Notes: generated from the letters alone by a model not told the origin. DNA of 64,000 bases from Medicago truncatula (GCF_003473485.1 NC_053042.1:48695762-48759761), one strand, 5' to 3'. Shown: positions 36,235-48,609, counted from the first letter of the stretch. A program made the numbers and translations.

Positions 36235-36393
36235 ATGGGAGAGTGCAAGTGTTGTGGTAAGTTAGGAAGAATGGGGCCAAGGGATGGATCTAAGAGTGCT
36301 TATGAATTTTCTTTGATGTTGTCTCCTGTCGTTTCTTTCTGGGATTGCATAGTTCGTAAAATGAGGTATTCCTACAGACCTGAGTGGGTGTAG
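36235..36393 (+). CDS. 52-residue upstream ORF, candidate conserved peptide
   Basis: An ORF starting one base after the leader-intron acceptor: MGECKCCGKLGRMGPRDGSK, then SAYEFSLMLSPVVSFWDCIV and RKMRYSYRPEWV. The composition is protein-like, with a Cys cluster at the start, one hydrophobic patch and a basic, aromatic end. A likely second intron (36400-36531, TTG|GTAATT to TTTCAG) removes most of the gap, so in the mRNA its stop would lie about 26 bases before the main start. Either a regulatory uORF or the first protein of a bicistronic message. I do not recognise the peptide. An internal GTAAGT (about 36257) could act as an alternative donor. Confidence 0.55.
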   Translation: MGECKCCGKLGRMGPRDGSKSAYEFSLMLSPVVSFWDCIVRKMRYSYRPEWV

Positions 36394-36551
36394 TGGTTGG
36401 TAATTTTCATTAGTACTAGTCTTGATACTTCAACTAATTAGAATTTATTATTAGCATAATAGTTTAGGGGATTAAAGTTATAGAAAATGTATACAACTCT
36501 ATAGGAGTTTGCTTGAAGAATAGGGTTTCAGAACAATCATTTTAAGTATTT

Positions 36552-37124
36552 ATGTCGTTATTAAGTTCAATGGATAACATGGCATGTAATAAAGGGCAAC
36601 AACATGCGAGAAAGACAAAGAAGAAGCAGGTGAAAGATGAGTTGGATCGTCTCAAACAAGCTGAAAAGAAAAAGAGACGGTTGGAAAAGGCTCTGGCTAC
36701 TTCTGCTGCCATCATATCGGAACTGGAAAAAAAGAAACAGAAAAAGAAAGAAGAGCAACAGAGACTTGATGAAGAGGGTGCTGCAATTGCGGAAGCCGTC
36801 GCTCTGCATGTTCTACTTGATGAAGACTCAGATGATTCATATAAGGTTGAGTGCAAGACCTGGGATGATTATAATAATAATCTTGATTTCTTCATGAGTG
36901 GGAAAAGAGCTTGCTTTCCTAATCTAGATGGTAGCACATGGTCCGTCACTTCCCAAAACGGCAAGTGGTCTATCTCTTCCGGACCGTTCGAAAACAATGC
37001 ACACGAACCACTTTACGAAGCAGGATGGGATCCTACAAGATTCTCTGTTGATCTTATAGCAGCACAAGCAGTTAGATCGCTCCACATTGCAGAGAATGCT
37101 GATGATGATAGGATTCTCTTCTGA
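36552..37124 (+). CDS. plant protein of unknown function with basic coiled coil
   Basis: Main ORF of the locus, 190 residues, single exon. The start is MSLLSSMDNMACNKGQQHAR; Met7 (MDNM) is an equally good choice. Residues 20-75 form a very basic, Lys/Glu-rich helix (KKKQVKDELDRLKQAEKKKR) predicted to coil, with nuclear-localisation-like KKKRR. The C-terminal half is distinct: KTWDDYNNNLDFFMSGKRAC, FPNLDGSTWSVTSQNGKWSI, then LYEAGWDPTRFSVDLIAAQA. It looks like a conserved plant-specific protein, but I know no function. The preceding uORF suggests translational control. Confidence 0.8.
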   Translation: MSLLSSMDNMACNKGQQHARKTKKKQVKDELDRLKQAEKKKRRLEKALATSAAIISELEKKKQKKKEEQQRLDEEGAAIAEAVALHVLLDEDSDDSYKVECKTWDDYNNNLDFFMSGKRACFPNLDGSTWSVTSQNGKWSISSGPFENNAHEPLYEAGWDPTRFSVDLIAAQAVRSLHIAENADDDRILF

Positions 37125-37861
37125 TGGAATGCTTGAATGTCGGATTAGTCGTCTATTTGCTGGTGACTTGAGTCTTTTGTTACTTCACTGGAGGTCTTTC
37201 ATGTGTATATAACTATATTTTATATTATATATTGTGAGTCTTGTGTTTGTCAAACAACACATTCTGCTTGAGCTGTGATTTGAACAATTTGGCAGTGTCA
37301 CCATGTTTTATTCTGATTTTATTTACCTGTGCCTGCTAATTTTCTACGTGGAGTGATGACTTTCATACTCGAATATTTGTAGGGAACTATACTTTTTTTT
37401 GAGCTGATTATTAATGACAATAATATAAGTGGAGGCCTCATGATTTATATACTTGCACTGTTGAATCTTGTATGTATTTTCTAAGTACTGATAGTACTTT
37501 CACTGTTGAATTCATTCATTTTGCTATGCTAAACAAATTTATTATTTTTGCAAATGGAGTTCATGACATCACGCCTTGTGACTTAAGCAATTTTGTTGCT
37601 CAGCAAAGTGATCCAGATTACATCATGGCTTACGTGATTGGATAAATTCTGAGATTTGCTGTTTTTGTATTGCCGTGTGATTAGAGGCAGGGTCAAAGTG
37701 GCCAAATAGATAGCGTTGCATAAGCTACTAAGTGATAAGTATCTTTTTCTACCAAAGCAAAAGTATTGTACTCCAAAGTCATACATCATTATCTTATTAG
37801 ACATCTCAATTCAAATACAGGTTTGTGCAAGGTCACTGAACAACAAGCTATATAAATAAAA
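37125..37861. other. 3' region of the preceding gene, then intergenic
   Basis: 3' UTR to about 37300. Nothing else supported. Confidence 0.45.
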
Positions 37862-38034
37862 GGTTTTGTTAACTAGTGACTCCGGGCACTAGTTAAGGAA
37901 ACAAAAGAGGAAATATTTGCATTGAAAACATAATTTTTTACACTTTTTTAACTTTGACCAAACAAGTTTCAAGGTCCTTATGCTACAATTGGTTTCCTTA
38001 ACCGGTGCCTCCGAGGCACGGGTTAACATTTTCC
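37862..38034. mobile_element. Mutator-type MITE, 173 bp
   Basis: Inverted ends of about 43 bases: left GGTTTTGTTAACTAGTGACT..., right read inversely GGAAAATGTTAACCCGTGCC..., meeting in GGTTAAGGAAAC-type inner ends. It is flanked by a 10-bp direct repeat ATAAATAAAA (37852-37861 and 38035-38044). No coding content. Confidence 0.8.
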
Positions 38035-38576
38035 ATAAATAAAAGCATATGTATTTCAGTTATCTTCTTTTAGTCAAGTCAATATGCTACCTTTAGAGTA
38101 AGCTCTCTACCTAATACCCTATCATATGCCTATGATCTTTATTTCTCTGTTCCAGGGATGGTGGTTTGCAGCAAGCTTAAATATTACTTTGTCATGAACT
38201 CTTTTTCATATTTGACCTTTCATAATTTTTGATAAAAAAGCATTTATATAGTGTGCTTTGTTAACTGCAAACCACCAAATTCAATCACTCTGGGATTTGA
38301 CTCCAATCTGCTTAAAATCAAGTCAGATTAAGAATAAACAATACACTCCCTTTTCAAAAAAAAAAAGAATAAACAATACACTCACATTTTCAGTGAACAG
38401 TCTAAAAAACATAGCACCAACAAAAAAAAGAGTTAAACAAGACATAATAACTGTACATTGTTTTTATAACCAGTGAAATAAAATGTAAAAAGTTGCACTT
38501 ACTTTCCAATTTAAAATGTATGTACTTGTTGTAAACCTATGTAAACTGTGGTAACATTGCCTTGTCATGTTATTTT

Positions 38577-39623
38577 TCATATTTGTTGTTGAGGCTCAAT
38601 TTCACTTGAAGTCCCAGCTTCTGAACTAGTAGAAGTAGACGGTTTTACACCATTGGTAATAACCTTTTTCATCCAAACAGCTTGAACACCAAGAGATTCT
38701 CCTCTAGGGGAATCATCCATATCAGTTTTAACATTATTTGTAACACAAAAAAGGAATCGACATGCTGATTTGCTTGCTGATACAATCTCTGTTTTCGCTT
38801 GCCGGAATCGTGATGCTGTGCATCCAGCCACTTCCATAGTAATATCACCAACATTAGCAAACCTGTTAACCCAACCTGTCATGAAAAATGTAATAAAAAA
38901 GCAATAATTCATCACAAAATTCACCAACATTTGTAAACATAGGTAACAAAAGCAACATTAAATAAAAGTAGTTATTTACCTGGAGGGTTTGGCACACCTA
39001 GTCTTGCACAAAATTCATCACAGAAGTGATTGCAATTTTTGGAGAAGAGATCATAAGAATTTCCAGGCCACTCTTTACTAAGCTCCCTTAATATTTGATT
39101 TACCATGAAAATATTGTAGTTTGTTTTCCCTAGAACAAGGGATTGTCGATATGTATACCTTGCATTTTTCCTTGAAGGACAACTAAAAACTCCAGTACCC
39201 TCCTCACAGGATCCAAATGACCATTCATCATCTCCATAAACCTGTCACAGTATCACAAACAATCATCTTAGTATGTCATAGACCTATCAATATCAAATGT
39301 TGCACATAATCTACCTACTTATTGTGTTCTTGCACATAATCTTTACTACTAGTTTAACATTTTAAGGGAAACTCAAGATTCAAGACTCTATTCACAGTTA
39401 CAATTATCAAACAACAAAAACAATGGCACATTTCTATATTCTACACCTGAAGTGAACAAAAAGAAAGAAAAGAGAGGCAGTGGATTAAGACCTGAACTGC
39501 GCCGTGGAATATACCACCGAGACCAATACCATTCTTGAAGATCTTGTTGATGTGAACAACGGTGTTGTTCGTCTTCTCCGAACCATTGGTCAAGTCATAC
39601 ACGTGAAGTGTCACTTTTGCCAT
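38577..39623 (-). CDS. PPPDE/DeSI-like cysteine isopeptidase
   Basis: Papain-fold protease family that removes SUMO or ubiquitin. Three exons: 39623-39492, 39241-38980 and 38875-38577; 230 residues. Starts MAKVTLHVYDLTNGSEKTNN. The PPPDE domain fills residues 3-150, with the catalytic His in GIFHGAVQVYG (His40) and the catalytic Cys in NCNHFCDEF (Cys114). The C-terminal extension VGDITMEVAGCTASRFRQAK and a Ser/Thr/Gln-rich tail (to EPQQQI) are typical of the plant group. The next upstream codon read as a start is TTG, so the ATG at 39623 was chosen. Whether it acts on SUMO or ubiquitin cannot be seen from sequence. Confidence 0.93.
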
Positions 39624-41792
39624 CTTCAACAAAAATTAGAGTGAGATTCTTAAACTCTATCTATGTATCTGGGGTTTGAATCAGAGTTAGATTCTTCTGA
39701 AAGAATCCTTGAACTTAATTTCTATCCCTGCCATTATCAAAAGTGAAAAATCTTCTTGAATTTGTATTTGAGAGGGAACACATAAAACTGTGGCATCAAC
39801 TTTGGCGCTGATCATTTTAATTTATTGCTATTGCTGCTTAATTCCTTGGACATGTGTCTTTTTCAGGCTGAAAGAGTTTAATGGTTGAGAGAATTTGAGA
39901 TAAAATTGAAAGGAAAAAACTTTTTATGAATATGCAATTGATTGAAACAGTGTATAATACATTACTAGTATTGATTTATAGAGAGCAATTAAAAACTATG
40001 AATAGTGTAACTAACTAACTAACTAACACATTGGTAGCTGTTATAACAGAATTACTAACTAACTGCCAACTTATAGAAATACTAATACCATAATAGAAAG
40101 TTTGAGAATACTGCAAAATGCACTTTTTCTCATAGTGACATATTGTTTGGATAGGTAGAATATAGTGAAATAATATAATATTCTATTGTTTTGATATTTT
40201 AAAAAATGATGGTTTATAATGGAAAATGATGAGATCAATTCCATGGTATATCTTACTATCTATCCAAATTTTGTTCTATTCCATCATCAAATATTCAAAC
40301 TAAGGAATAAGACCTATGTTCTCTTTCACTCCACTGAGCTTCATTTCTTTACACTTTATTTCATGCACAGCCCTTTTAACTTAATTTGATTAATTAAATG
40401 TATTTTTTCTTTATTAGCCAGCCACTTCAGATGTGTTCTTTTTGCTACCATTATTTGGTGTAGGTGAGAATTTCTATTTTAATAAAGAAAAAAACGATTA
40501 CTGTTGTCTGTTTGCTGTAAAGTCCAAATCTATGGACCCAAGTCACAATACTTAATTTGAGTGTTTGGTGAAATATACCTAGAAGTATGTCAATACTCAC
40601 AAGCAATGTTTTAAAAACCGCACCGAACTGAATAGTTCAATTACTGTGATTCAGTACTATCTACAACTCAGTTATTTGAATAGTTTGATCACAATGTCGT
40701 CTTAATTCGAGTGATTTAGATGTTTCAGTCTCACAAGTTCTATCTCTGATTTAGTTTTTAAAACATTGTTGAGAAAGAGAAAAAAGTTGTAAACAACTTC
40801 TCCCTAAAAAGTGCTATTTTGAGTGGAAACTACACGCCTAATTGACTTATTATTCCATTTGTCCCACACATGTTTTATATTTGCACGCACCTTCTTTTTG
40901 GTTGGATCCCAATATATTCATATCACTATTGGCGGCAAAAGGCATCTCCATTTTCTTCATCCGGTCCTACTTGACCACATGTTTTATACTGTAATGCTCA
41001 GTGATTACATGATATATTCCCTAAATTCAAACCTTATCATTGAGCTGTTTATTATAAATTTATAAATAATTTTTTACAACTTGTTATATACTTACTACTT
41101 TGTCACATGCATTTTCAATTAGAGTATTAAACAATGATCACTTGTTCAGCAAGTGCTCCATGGTGAAAAATTATGTTAAAAAACCTTTCAGCAAGTGTCA
41201 TGAAATTTCTAAGAGAAAACCATTAAACATCTATTTAATTGATGACATATTTTATCTACTGGAACACTAGGGATTGGAATTGAAATAAGACATTTTAGCT
41301 GAAATATTAATTCCATTTATATCATCCAAACAGACCTTAAAGAAACCTACAGCTGAACACAATTTTGAGTCTATGACTGAATCAGCTCTAGAATTTAATA
41401 GTTTCTGCATAACATGAAAGTATCATACTAAAACAAATTTGAAGCATCTCTCCAATGCCAAACTACAATAATATTCAAACATTTCTAAGAAACTCTCGGC
41501 GAAGTTATGTTGTATAAGGAGCCTAAAGCAGCCTTTTGCAGAAAATGTTAGATGAAAAGATGAATTACATGTATATAAAAATATATAGAAAAAAAAAAAT
41601 CAAAGCCTAGGCAATGGTGTTATACCTTATAATCAATGAATTTTTATTACATCAGAATGAACTGGTTATATTTGCACTATGCACCTCTCTCTATCTTCTT
41701 TCATCTCCGGTTTCGAGGGAAAGGGACCCTGGTAATCCGAATATCGACCGTGAGATAAATAAAGCGTGGCCAATGATTATTTCAGTCAGGAT
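39624..41792. other. intergenic, no gene seen
   Basis: Shared promoter and 3' space between two minus-strand genes. Contains small AACTAACT repeats near 40010-40025 and no supported frame. Confidence 0.5.
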
Positions 41793-44231
41793 TCATCTGC
41801 CATCATTATTCATTAGCTGTGAAAACACTCGGCTAGTACTTATGTCTGAATAATCATTATCATAATTTCTCTCTATTCTACTGGTAGAATTTTCAGGAAC
41901 AATCGTTGTTGTTTCATTAACTGCTTCACTAGCACTGCGATCACTTTCTTGGAGCTGAAGTGCATATTCCAAATTCCACAAGACATCACCCATAGTTGGT
42001 CTATCAACACCATATTCAGCCAAACATTTCTCTGCTGTCTCACCAAATTTCTTCAATGACCTTGGTTTAATATCTCCAACAAGATGAGGATCAACAATAT
42101 GATCCAGCATTCCCTTCTGCAGCCATTCAATCGCCCATTCAGCTAAATTCACCTGTTCCCTAGTCAGTTGTGGATCAACAGCAGGTCTGCCACAAAGAAC
42201 TTCAAAAAGCACAACACCAAATGAATACACATCTGATTTATCCGTAAGCTGTTGCCTTCGGTAATACTCAGGATCAAGATAACCAAAACTACCTTTCACA
42301 CCGGTACTCACATGTGTTTCATCGAGGCTCGGCCCTGATCTCGATAGACCGAAATCAGCAACCTTGGCTACATTATCTTCATCGATCAATATGTTTGTCG
42401 ATTTAATGTCGCGGTGGATGATTCCTTGAGCAAAACCGGTGTGAAGATAGTGCAGACCTCTAGCTGAACCAATGCATATCTCAAGCCGCTGCTTCCAAGA
42501 GAGAGGGGATTGCCGTGACGAACCATATAAATGCTTTTTCAATGGACCCTTTTCTACATACTCATAAACAAGTATCATTTCTGAATTTTCTTCACAGAAA
42601 CCAACCAGTGAAACAAGATGTCGATGGCGAATTTTTGATAAAATTGTTATTTCAGTGTGGAATTCTGGAAGGCCTTGTCTTGAACCTGGCATACCTCTCT
42701 TGACAGCAACTTTTACATTGTCTCTGAGTACTCCTTTGTAGACCATACCAAATCCACCAGAGCCTATAATCAAATTTCTATCAAAATTGTTTGTTGCTGA
42801 TTGTATTTCAGCAAAAGGAATCTTCATTCCAAGATATCCATATGAACCATGTTCGGATGTTCTACTAAGGGAACTCCCTCCAAACATTCGCAAAGGCGTC
42901 CATCCAACACTTTCCACTGTACTTTCTTTTGATTTTCTCTTCCTGCATCTGGTAGCAAGTAGAAAAATAGTCACAACAAAAAATGCGATGACAATTCCTC
43001 CAGCAATTGAACCTATCAACTCCCATAAATGCTTCCTCCTGTGGAAAATATTAGTATTATCAACATCGTTGACCATCTTCATTATCTCTGCACCATTCAA
43101 TATGGCATTAATCCTAATAGAACTACTCAGGTCAGAAGGACCAACACTTATTTGAATAACACTTGAATCGTCTGAATTAGCAACAAAATCCACATAGACC
43201 GGTGATGCAAGAGTGTGGAATGTTAGTGCTGACAAATCAAGATCCTTATATGCAATGTAACCATTGATATACACATCAAAGTAAAGCAAGTTGAGCGAAG
43301 TACTAACAATATCACAAAAATGCAACCGAATCAAATGTGAAACGCCATCACGAGCCACAGGAAAATTCCATGTTATATTAAACCTTGAAGCTAAACTTGA
43401 GTTTTCCCTATTCATCTGTTGAGCAGTCATGTAAACATTTTCAGGCGCGATCTCTGGAGTAGCACCTCCCTTCTGGTAATCAGGTGTATGAGTGCTTACT
43501 GCATGTTTAGCTGCTTCCTTAAAAACCAAATAATCCTCATCAGGAATCCAAGTTCTCCAAAGGGTGTCATTAAAAGGAGTTATTTTCATACCTCCTACAT
43601 TAATCCTATGAACAGTTTCCAAAACCTGAGATGAAAGATTTCTATACTCTTCCACACCAGAAGGACCAACCAACCTTGTTCCATAATCTATAACAAAATC
43701 TTCAGGAGCAGTAAACACTTCCACAGCATTTACATATCCAAAACCTGATTTAAAGGGTCTAAACAAAACTTGAAGCAAATTTGATTCAATCTTCAAAATA
43801 AACTCTTTAACCATCACATCATCAGGAGGCTTAAATTGACTTAGAATTGAAATTCCATTAACCAAGACACTAAATTTTGCAGATTTCAAGTCAAAACTTT
43901 GATCTTTAAATGGAAAGAAATGAAAACGAATCAAATGGGTACCATTTTTCTTCATGTTGAACCTGTATCTCCCAGTGGTAATGAAAACTCTTGCTGTGTG
44001 ATACAAAGTTTGTAAATTTGGAGATGGGTTTTTGTTTGTGAGAGAAATGGAATCATCAGAAGAGAGAAAATTTGAGCCTGGATTAGTTGAATCACTCATG
44101 AAGAGTCTATTGAAAAGAGAAGCATTGCTGTGTGATCCACAGTTAATTAAGTAGTTGTCTATAGGAACAAAGGAAAATGAACAAGGTAGAAAGAAGAGAA
44201 GGATGAAAAGGATAAGGTTTTGTGTCTCCAT
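41793..44231 (-). CDS. CrRLK1L receptor-like kinase with malectin-like domains
   Basis: Plasma-membrane receptor kinase of the Catharanthus RLK1-like family (FERONIA/THESEUS relatives), nearest in look to At5g24010-type members; these sense wall status or RALF peptides. One exon, 812 residues. Signal peptide METQNLILFILLFFLPCSFS; tandem malectin-like region about 25-385 (IDNYLINCGS, HLIRFHFFPF, HLIRLHFCDI); membrane span about 405-427 (IGSIAGGIVIAFFVVTIFLL); kinase about 485-760 with GSGGFGMVYKG, VAVK (Lys511), HRDIKSTNILID (606-617), DFGLS (626-630) and GSFGYLDPEY, so apparently active. The frame is open 20 codons further upstream, but the chosen Met directly precedes the signal peptide. Lack of introns is normal for the family. 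Confidence 0.95.
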   Translation of the reverse strand: METQNLILFILLFFLPCSFSFVPIDNYLINCGSHSNASLFNRLFMSDSTNPGSNFLSSDDSISLTNKNPSPNLQTLYHTARVFITTGRYRFNMKKNGTHLIRFHFFPFKDQSFDLKSAKFSVLVNGISILSQFKPPDDVMVKEFILKIESNLLQVLFRPFKSGFGYVNAVEVFTAPEDFVIDYGTRLVGPSGVEEYRNLSSQVLETVHRINVGGMKITPFNDTLWRTWIPDEDYLVFKEAAKHAVSTHTPDYQKGGATPEIAPENVYMTAQQMNRENSSLASRFNITWNFPVARDGVSHLIRLHFCDIVSTSLNLLYFDVYINGYIAYKDLDLSALTFHTLASPVYVDFVANSDDSSVIQISVGPSDLSSSIRINAILNGAEIMKMVNDVDNTNIFHRRKHLWELIGSIAGGIVIAFFVVTIFLLATRCRKRKSKESTVESVGWTPLRMFGGSSLSRTSEHGSYGYLGMKIPFAEIQSATNNFDRNLIIGSGGFGMVYKGVLRDNVKVAVKRGMPGSRQGLPEFHTEITILSKIRHRHLVSLVGFCEENSEMILVYEYVEKGPLKKHLYGSSRQSPLSWKQRLEICIGSARGLHYLHTGFAQGIIHRDIKSTNILIDEDNVAKVADFGLSRSGPSLDETHVSTGVKGSFGYLDPEYYRRQQLTDKSDVYSFGVVLFEVLCGRPAVDPQLTREQVNLAEWAIEWLQKGMLDHIVDPHLVGDIKPRSLKKFGETAEKCLAEYGVDRPTMGDVLWNLEYALQLQESDRSASEAVNETTTIVPENSTSRIERNYDNDYSDISTSRVFSQLMNNDGR

Positions 44232-44291
44232 GAAAGAAGGGTTTGGTCTTTTGAGTTGTTGAAGTTTGTGAGGAAAACTCATGTGACTCAT

Positions 44292-46579
44292 GAGAAGTGT
44301 GAGAGGATACTTAAGAGAAGAGTGAACAAAACTGCAACAAAAAAGGACAAGAGAGACAGTGACTAGATTTTAGAAGAAGATATAAAATAAAATATAGTAC
44401 ATAAATGGATTTGGTTACAGAAGTCAAAGGTACTAGTACTACTACTCATGTTTTTTCATTTGCTTTTGTTGGTAATTTTTGTTTTGAAAAAAATCATCAT
44501 TTTTGGACATTTCACACTATCCTACAATAGTTTGCTTTACTATGCTATGAGTCTATGACATAAATAATGGTAGGAGAACTATGAATGTGAAAGAAAGTAA
44601 AATGACTTTAGGTGAATCACTCTTTTCTTGGAGAGGAATTATAATTTTAATATTAGAGGGGCCAAAGAAGGAAATAAGACCATACATTAGTATTTTTATT
44701 TTATTTTTTGCTTAAGAAAGCTCTTTTTGCATATATGCTGTCTTATACTATGTGGGACCTACACTTTGAATTAAAAAATATGTTTAGTATCCGACATGTG
44801 TTGGTATATGACAATGATATAACATTGTCATTGTTATTGTTATTTTAATGTTTGTGTCTATGTCTATGTTTTATTGCTCGTATCTTATTATTTGTTATAC
44901 ATGGAAAAATTGCATAAGTAATATATATATATCAAAGTATTTGCCAACCAGACATCCCACTATGATAGTAGTTTGCAGATCACACTCAGAGGTTGATGTT
45001 AGCATCAATTTCCTGAGCTTAGATAAGATGATGGACCTTTGTAACTAAAGCCACCAATTGGCAAAGCATATATAGTGTATGTGTCGCTCAATCCTTATCT
45101 GGGGAAATAGTAGGGTACTGTTATTAATTCTCATTATCTGGTGCATGCCAGCTTCACATAAGGCAGTGCCTGATTAATTTATTCTTTGGGTATTTCTTGC
45201 ACTATAGTATAGTAGTATATACTCTAATTCTGCTTAGTGCTTGGTGGAATTTTTAGTATTGTTGCCACATGGCATTTGCGTAGTCCCTCAATGGCTCCAT
45301 CTCTTTTTTGTGTGTGGTAGAAACCATATCATCCCTCTTTCTCATCCTCGAATTATATGCTTTATAAACACATAAATTCATAATGATTAATAACTCTCAA
45401 CAATAGTTCCTACTTCTTCAAACGAGTACGCTAAATTAGAAACTTTATACTTCATATGTGGGTTTCTCAACTCCTTCATAGTGTTGTATGTGGCAAAAAG
45501 ACATTTGAGACTAAAATGCTTTGAAAAACATAAGTAAAAGCCATAAGCATAAAAACAGAGCTAAAATGTGAGTAAAAAATTATTTGATCGATTAAGTGTG
45601 TATAAAATGAAATTTATAAGTGATATTTATAGACAAAAGTACGGAACCTAAAATCCTATTAGTCATGAATGTGGTTAACAAAGATAATGATCCGATTGTT
45701 GTTACTTTTCGAAACTAACGTGTGTAAAATATGATTGTTGTCTTGCATTATTATTTGACGCTCCATGTCATAAGATACTCCTCCATGTTATATAACTCTT
45801 TTTTGGCACTACATCCATACAAATATTCTATCTGATCATGCTTCCTAAATTCTAATCGTGTTTATTGTTGAGTTGTTCGAAAACAAGAGATGAACTTTCG
45901 TGGTTCTCAATTATATGTTGTTAATGACTTTGACCAATTTTAACATTCTTACGACCTTATAAAATTGAGAAAGATTCGACTTAATCAACTTCAGTTGTTC
46001 TTGCTTTGCTTACACACGAATTTAGCTAACTAGACTTGACTCACTCTATAACAACTTAAAATAGTTTTAAAGGTAAGTTGATTTTATGTTCAATGGAACA
46101 TAGTACGACCAAAACAATATAGTATATCATGGCGGTCCATGCTATAATTGGACTATTTTTCAATATGTCAATACCAAGGCTATAGTTGGAGGTTTATGCA
46201 TGGACCATTTTGTTGTTGTATATATGTAATGTTTGTTACTTGACATAGACTACTAGCAAACCCCAAAAAATACCAAACAATTCGTAACAAACTTAGTATT
46301 TATTTTTGCCCTTTAATTGTTTCTCATGTGAACGTAAAATTATATGGAATTCACGTGCTCACCTTTTTAATGTTTATTTCCAGATTTTATGCAGTAGACC
46401 ATAGAATCTAGGTATTGATTTCTCAACAAATTCAATTTTTTAAGTTAGTTTTAAGTTTAATCTTAAAGCTTAATCAAATCTTAAAGAGTAGCAAACTAGT
46501 CAAGTTTACCTGATGTTTGGCAAAGAGTAACTTGACAAAAAGTAAGTTGATGCTAAAGAGCAAAGACTACTAAAATATA
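44292..46579. other. intergenic, no gene seen
   Basis: Promoter region of the receptor kinase and AT-rich DNA. A 66-codon ORF (44848-45048) has no features. Confidence 0.5.
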
Positions 46580-46852
46580 CTCCATCCCTCCCTTAATCTA
46601 AGCCTTCATTGCAAATTTTACAAAGATTAATAAAAGGTGAAAGTGTAATTAATATGATCATTTTGTGTAAGGATATTACGAAATTGTCCTTGTTTATAGT
46701 GTATTAAAATTTGATTTTTTCATATTCCAAGATAAATTAGTAGTATTAATTAGAGTTATTTTTGGAAATAATAAATGCATTTAGAAAATTGAAAGAGAAG
46801 TTATATTTAAAGACAATTTTTTTTTAGTGTTTAGAATTAAGGAGGGAGGAAG
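46580..46852. mobile_element. Stowaway-like MITE, 273 bp
   Basis: Begins CTCCATCCCTCCCTTAATCT and ends, read inversely, CTTCCTCCCTCCTTAATTCT, inside TA dinucleotides (46578-46579 and 46853-46854). The CTCCCTCC end plus TA target is the Tc1/mariner (Stowaway) signature. Confidence 0.7.
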
Positions 46853-47041
46853 TACAAAGCAACAAACATTAGAAAAATCATCGATGAGATTCAGATCCAT
46901 AAGATTGTCAAAATAATAATAATTCAGATCCATATGCATCAGAAGAAGCATTAATTAATCGTTGAAATAATTAGATTGTCACAATTTTACGGATAAATAC
47001 AAAATTGACCAGCAACAAAAAAAAGTCAAGTAAGTCTTGGA

Positions 47042-48609
47042 TACCGTTTGGTCCGGCTTTTTTTCAGCTTTTCTACGTTTTTAAAGAGAAGTTAGGCCAA
47101 ACATAATATCAATAAAGTACCTTCAAAAAAGAGTACTTTTTTTAGAATGCATAAAATTGAATGGAATGAGCTTTAACCAAAAGTTGTTGAATGCTACTTC
47201 AAAAAACTATTTCTCCCCAATTTATTTCACAAGCACCTCTCTTCAACTCCCGCCGGCAACCTTTTGTTTTATTTTTTCAATACGCTTTTTTCATCCATTT
47301 TATTTTTTTTATTTTTTTTAACCGGTCCATTTAATTTTTTTAATGAGGTTCCATTTAAGTTTATTATCTATTTTTTTAAGGAATTTTATTATCTTTTTAT
47401 CACTTATATATTAATTTCAATATCTTTTGATCATCACAACCACGCAAATATTTGTATTCATGCTGTCAATGAATGACACTTAATATTTTTATTCCCTTTC
47501 TTCAACCACGGAAATACACACACATTAGTGTTTAGAGTAATACTTTATGTTCCTCTTTTTGTTTTTTTTTTGCTATGCTAATGCGTATAATTTTTGTTAG
47601 TGTTGTGTAATGCGTATAATTATTTTTATAAAATTTTGATTTTAATTAAAAGTACAAGTGTAGTTGCCTAAAAAAAATATATTTATATATAATTTACACA
47701 TTTGTATTGTAACAAACTATGCATATCTTTTTCTTATTAAAAAAACTAAACATATCTTTTTCAATGACACCAGCAATGTAACAAATATAATATTATATAT
47801 ATAAATTCTTATCTTTTTGACCAACACTAAAAATATGGTATTCTTATAACAAAATTTGTTATGGAGTATAATTGGAAAAGAAAAAACCAATTATTCTCAT
47901 TATATATACACACATATACATATTATAGATATGATTGAGCGTGACGAAGAAAGCAATATAAATGAAGAAATCAGTTCATATAATCCAGGAAGAGTGCAAG
48001 ATGGAGGCTACATGAATAAAGTTAGAAATCAAATAAGAGTTGCGTTGATGGAGAGTAGAAATATTTGAGTTTGTGATGATTTATGTCTTTAAAAAAAAAT
48101 GATTATTGTTTTTAATTTTTCAAACTACTTTGATATTATTTATGTTATTATTTGAGCCTCCTTAAATTATTTATCCTATTCAAATATTTAACAAGTCGTT
48201 TATATGATGATACAAATTTGTATTCATGTTACACAAAATAAACGTCATTGAGTAAATATAGTATTGGTAAAAATATATCTTTTATATTTTAAACATTTTT
48301 TCCCTTCAAAAAATATTTTTGACATTTTTTTATTTATTATGTTAATTCATAATGAATTCAAAGTTTTTTTATTTATAGACAATGCATAAATATATGCAAG
48401 GTCCCGGGTTCGAACCCCAGACACCACCAAAAAATAATAAATTCAAAGTTTTGTACAATATTTTGCCAAACAGCTTTTAACTCAAAAATAACTTTAGAAC
48501 TAAAAAAAAATAAAGAAACCAAACAACTTTAACCTTTTTCTTAAAGAGCTTTATTTTAACTTTGTTTAAAAGTAGCTTTTAGATCGAAAAAAAGTCTGGC
48601 CAAACGGTA
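47042..48609. mobile_element. DNA-transposon-like element with TACCGTTTGG ends
   Basis: The left end TACCGTTTGGTCCGGCTTTT and the right end, read inversely, TACCGTTTGGCCAGACTTTT are similar for about 25 bases, and both inner flanks hold CTTTAAAGAG/GCCAAAC-type blocks. Convincing target-site repeats are missing (CTTG on both sides at most), so the superfamily is open: PIF/Harbinger or hAT. A 70-codon ORF at 47856-48068, containing NEEISSYNPGRVQDGGYMNK, lies inside and is unidentified. Confidence 0.5.
48398..48428 (+). repeat. tRNA-like B-box fragment (SINE-like)
   Basis: GTCCCGGGTTCGAACCCCAG includes a perfect Pol III B-box (GGTTCGAACCCC, 48407-48418), as in SINEs derived from tRNA. No A-box or full SINE body was found around it. 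Confidence 0.4.

Noticed and set aside
36542-36856. Minus-strand ORFs opposite the coiled-coil gene
   Set aside because: Ser/Phe/Leu-rich shadows of Lys/Glu codons.
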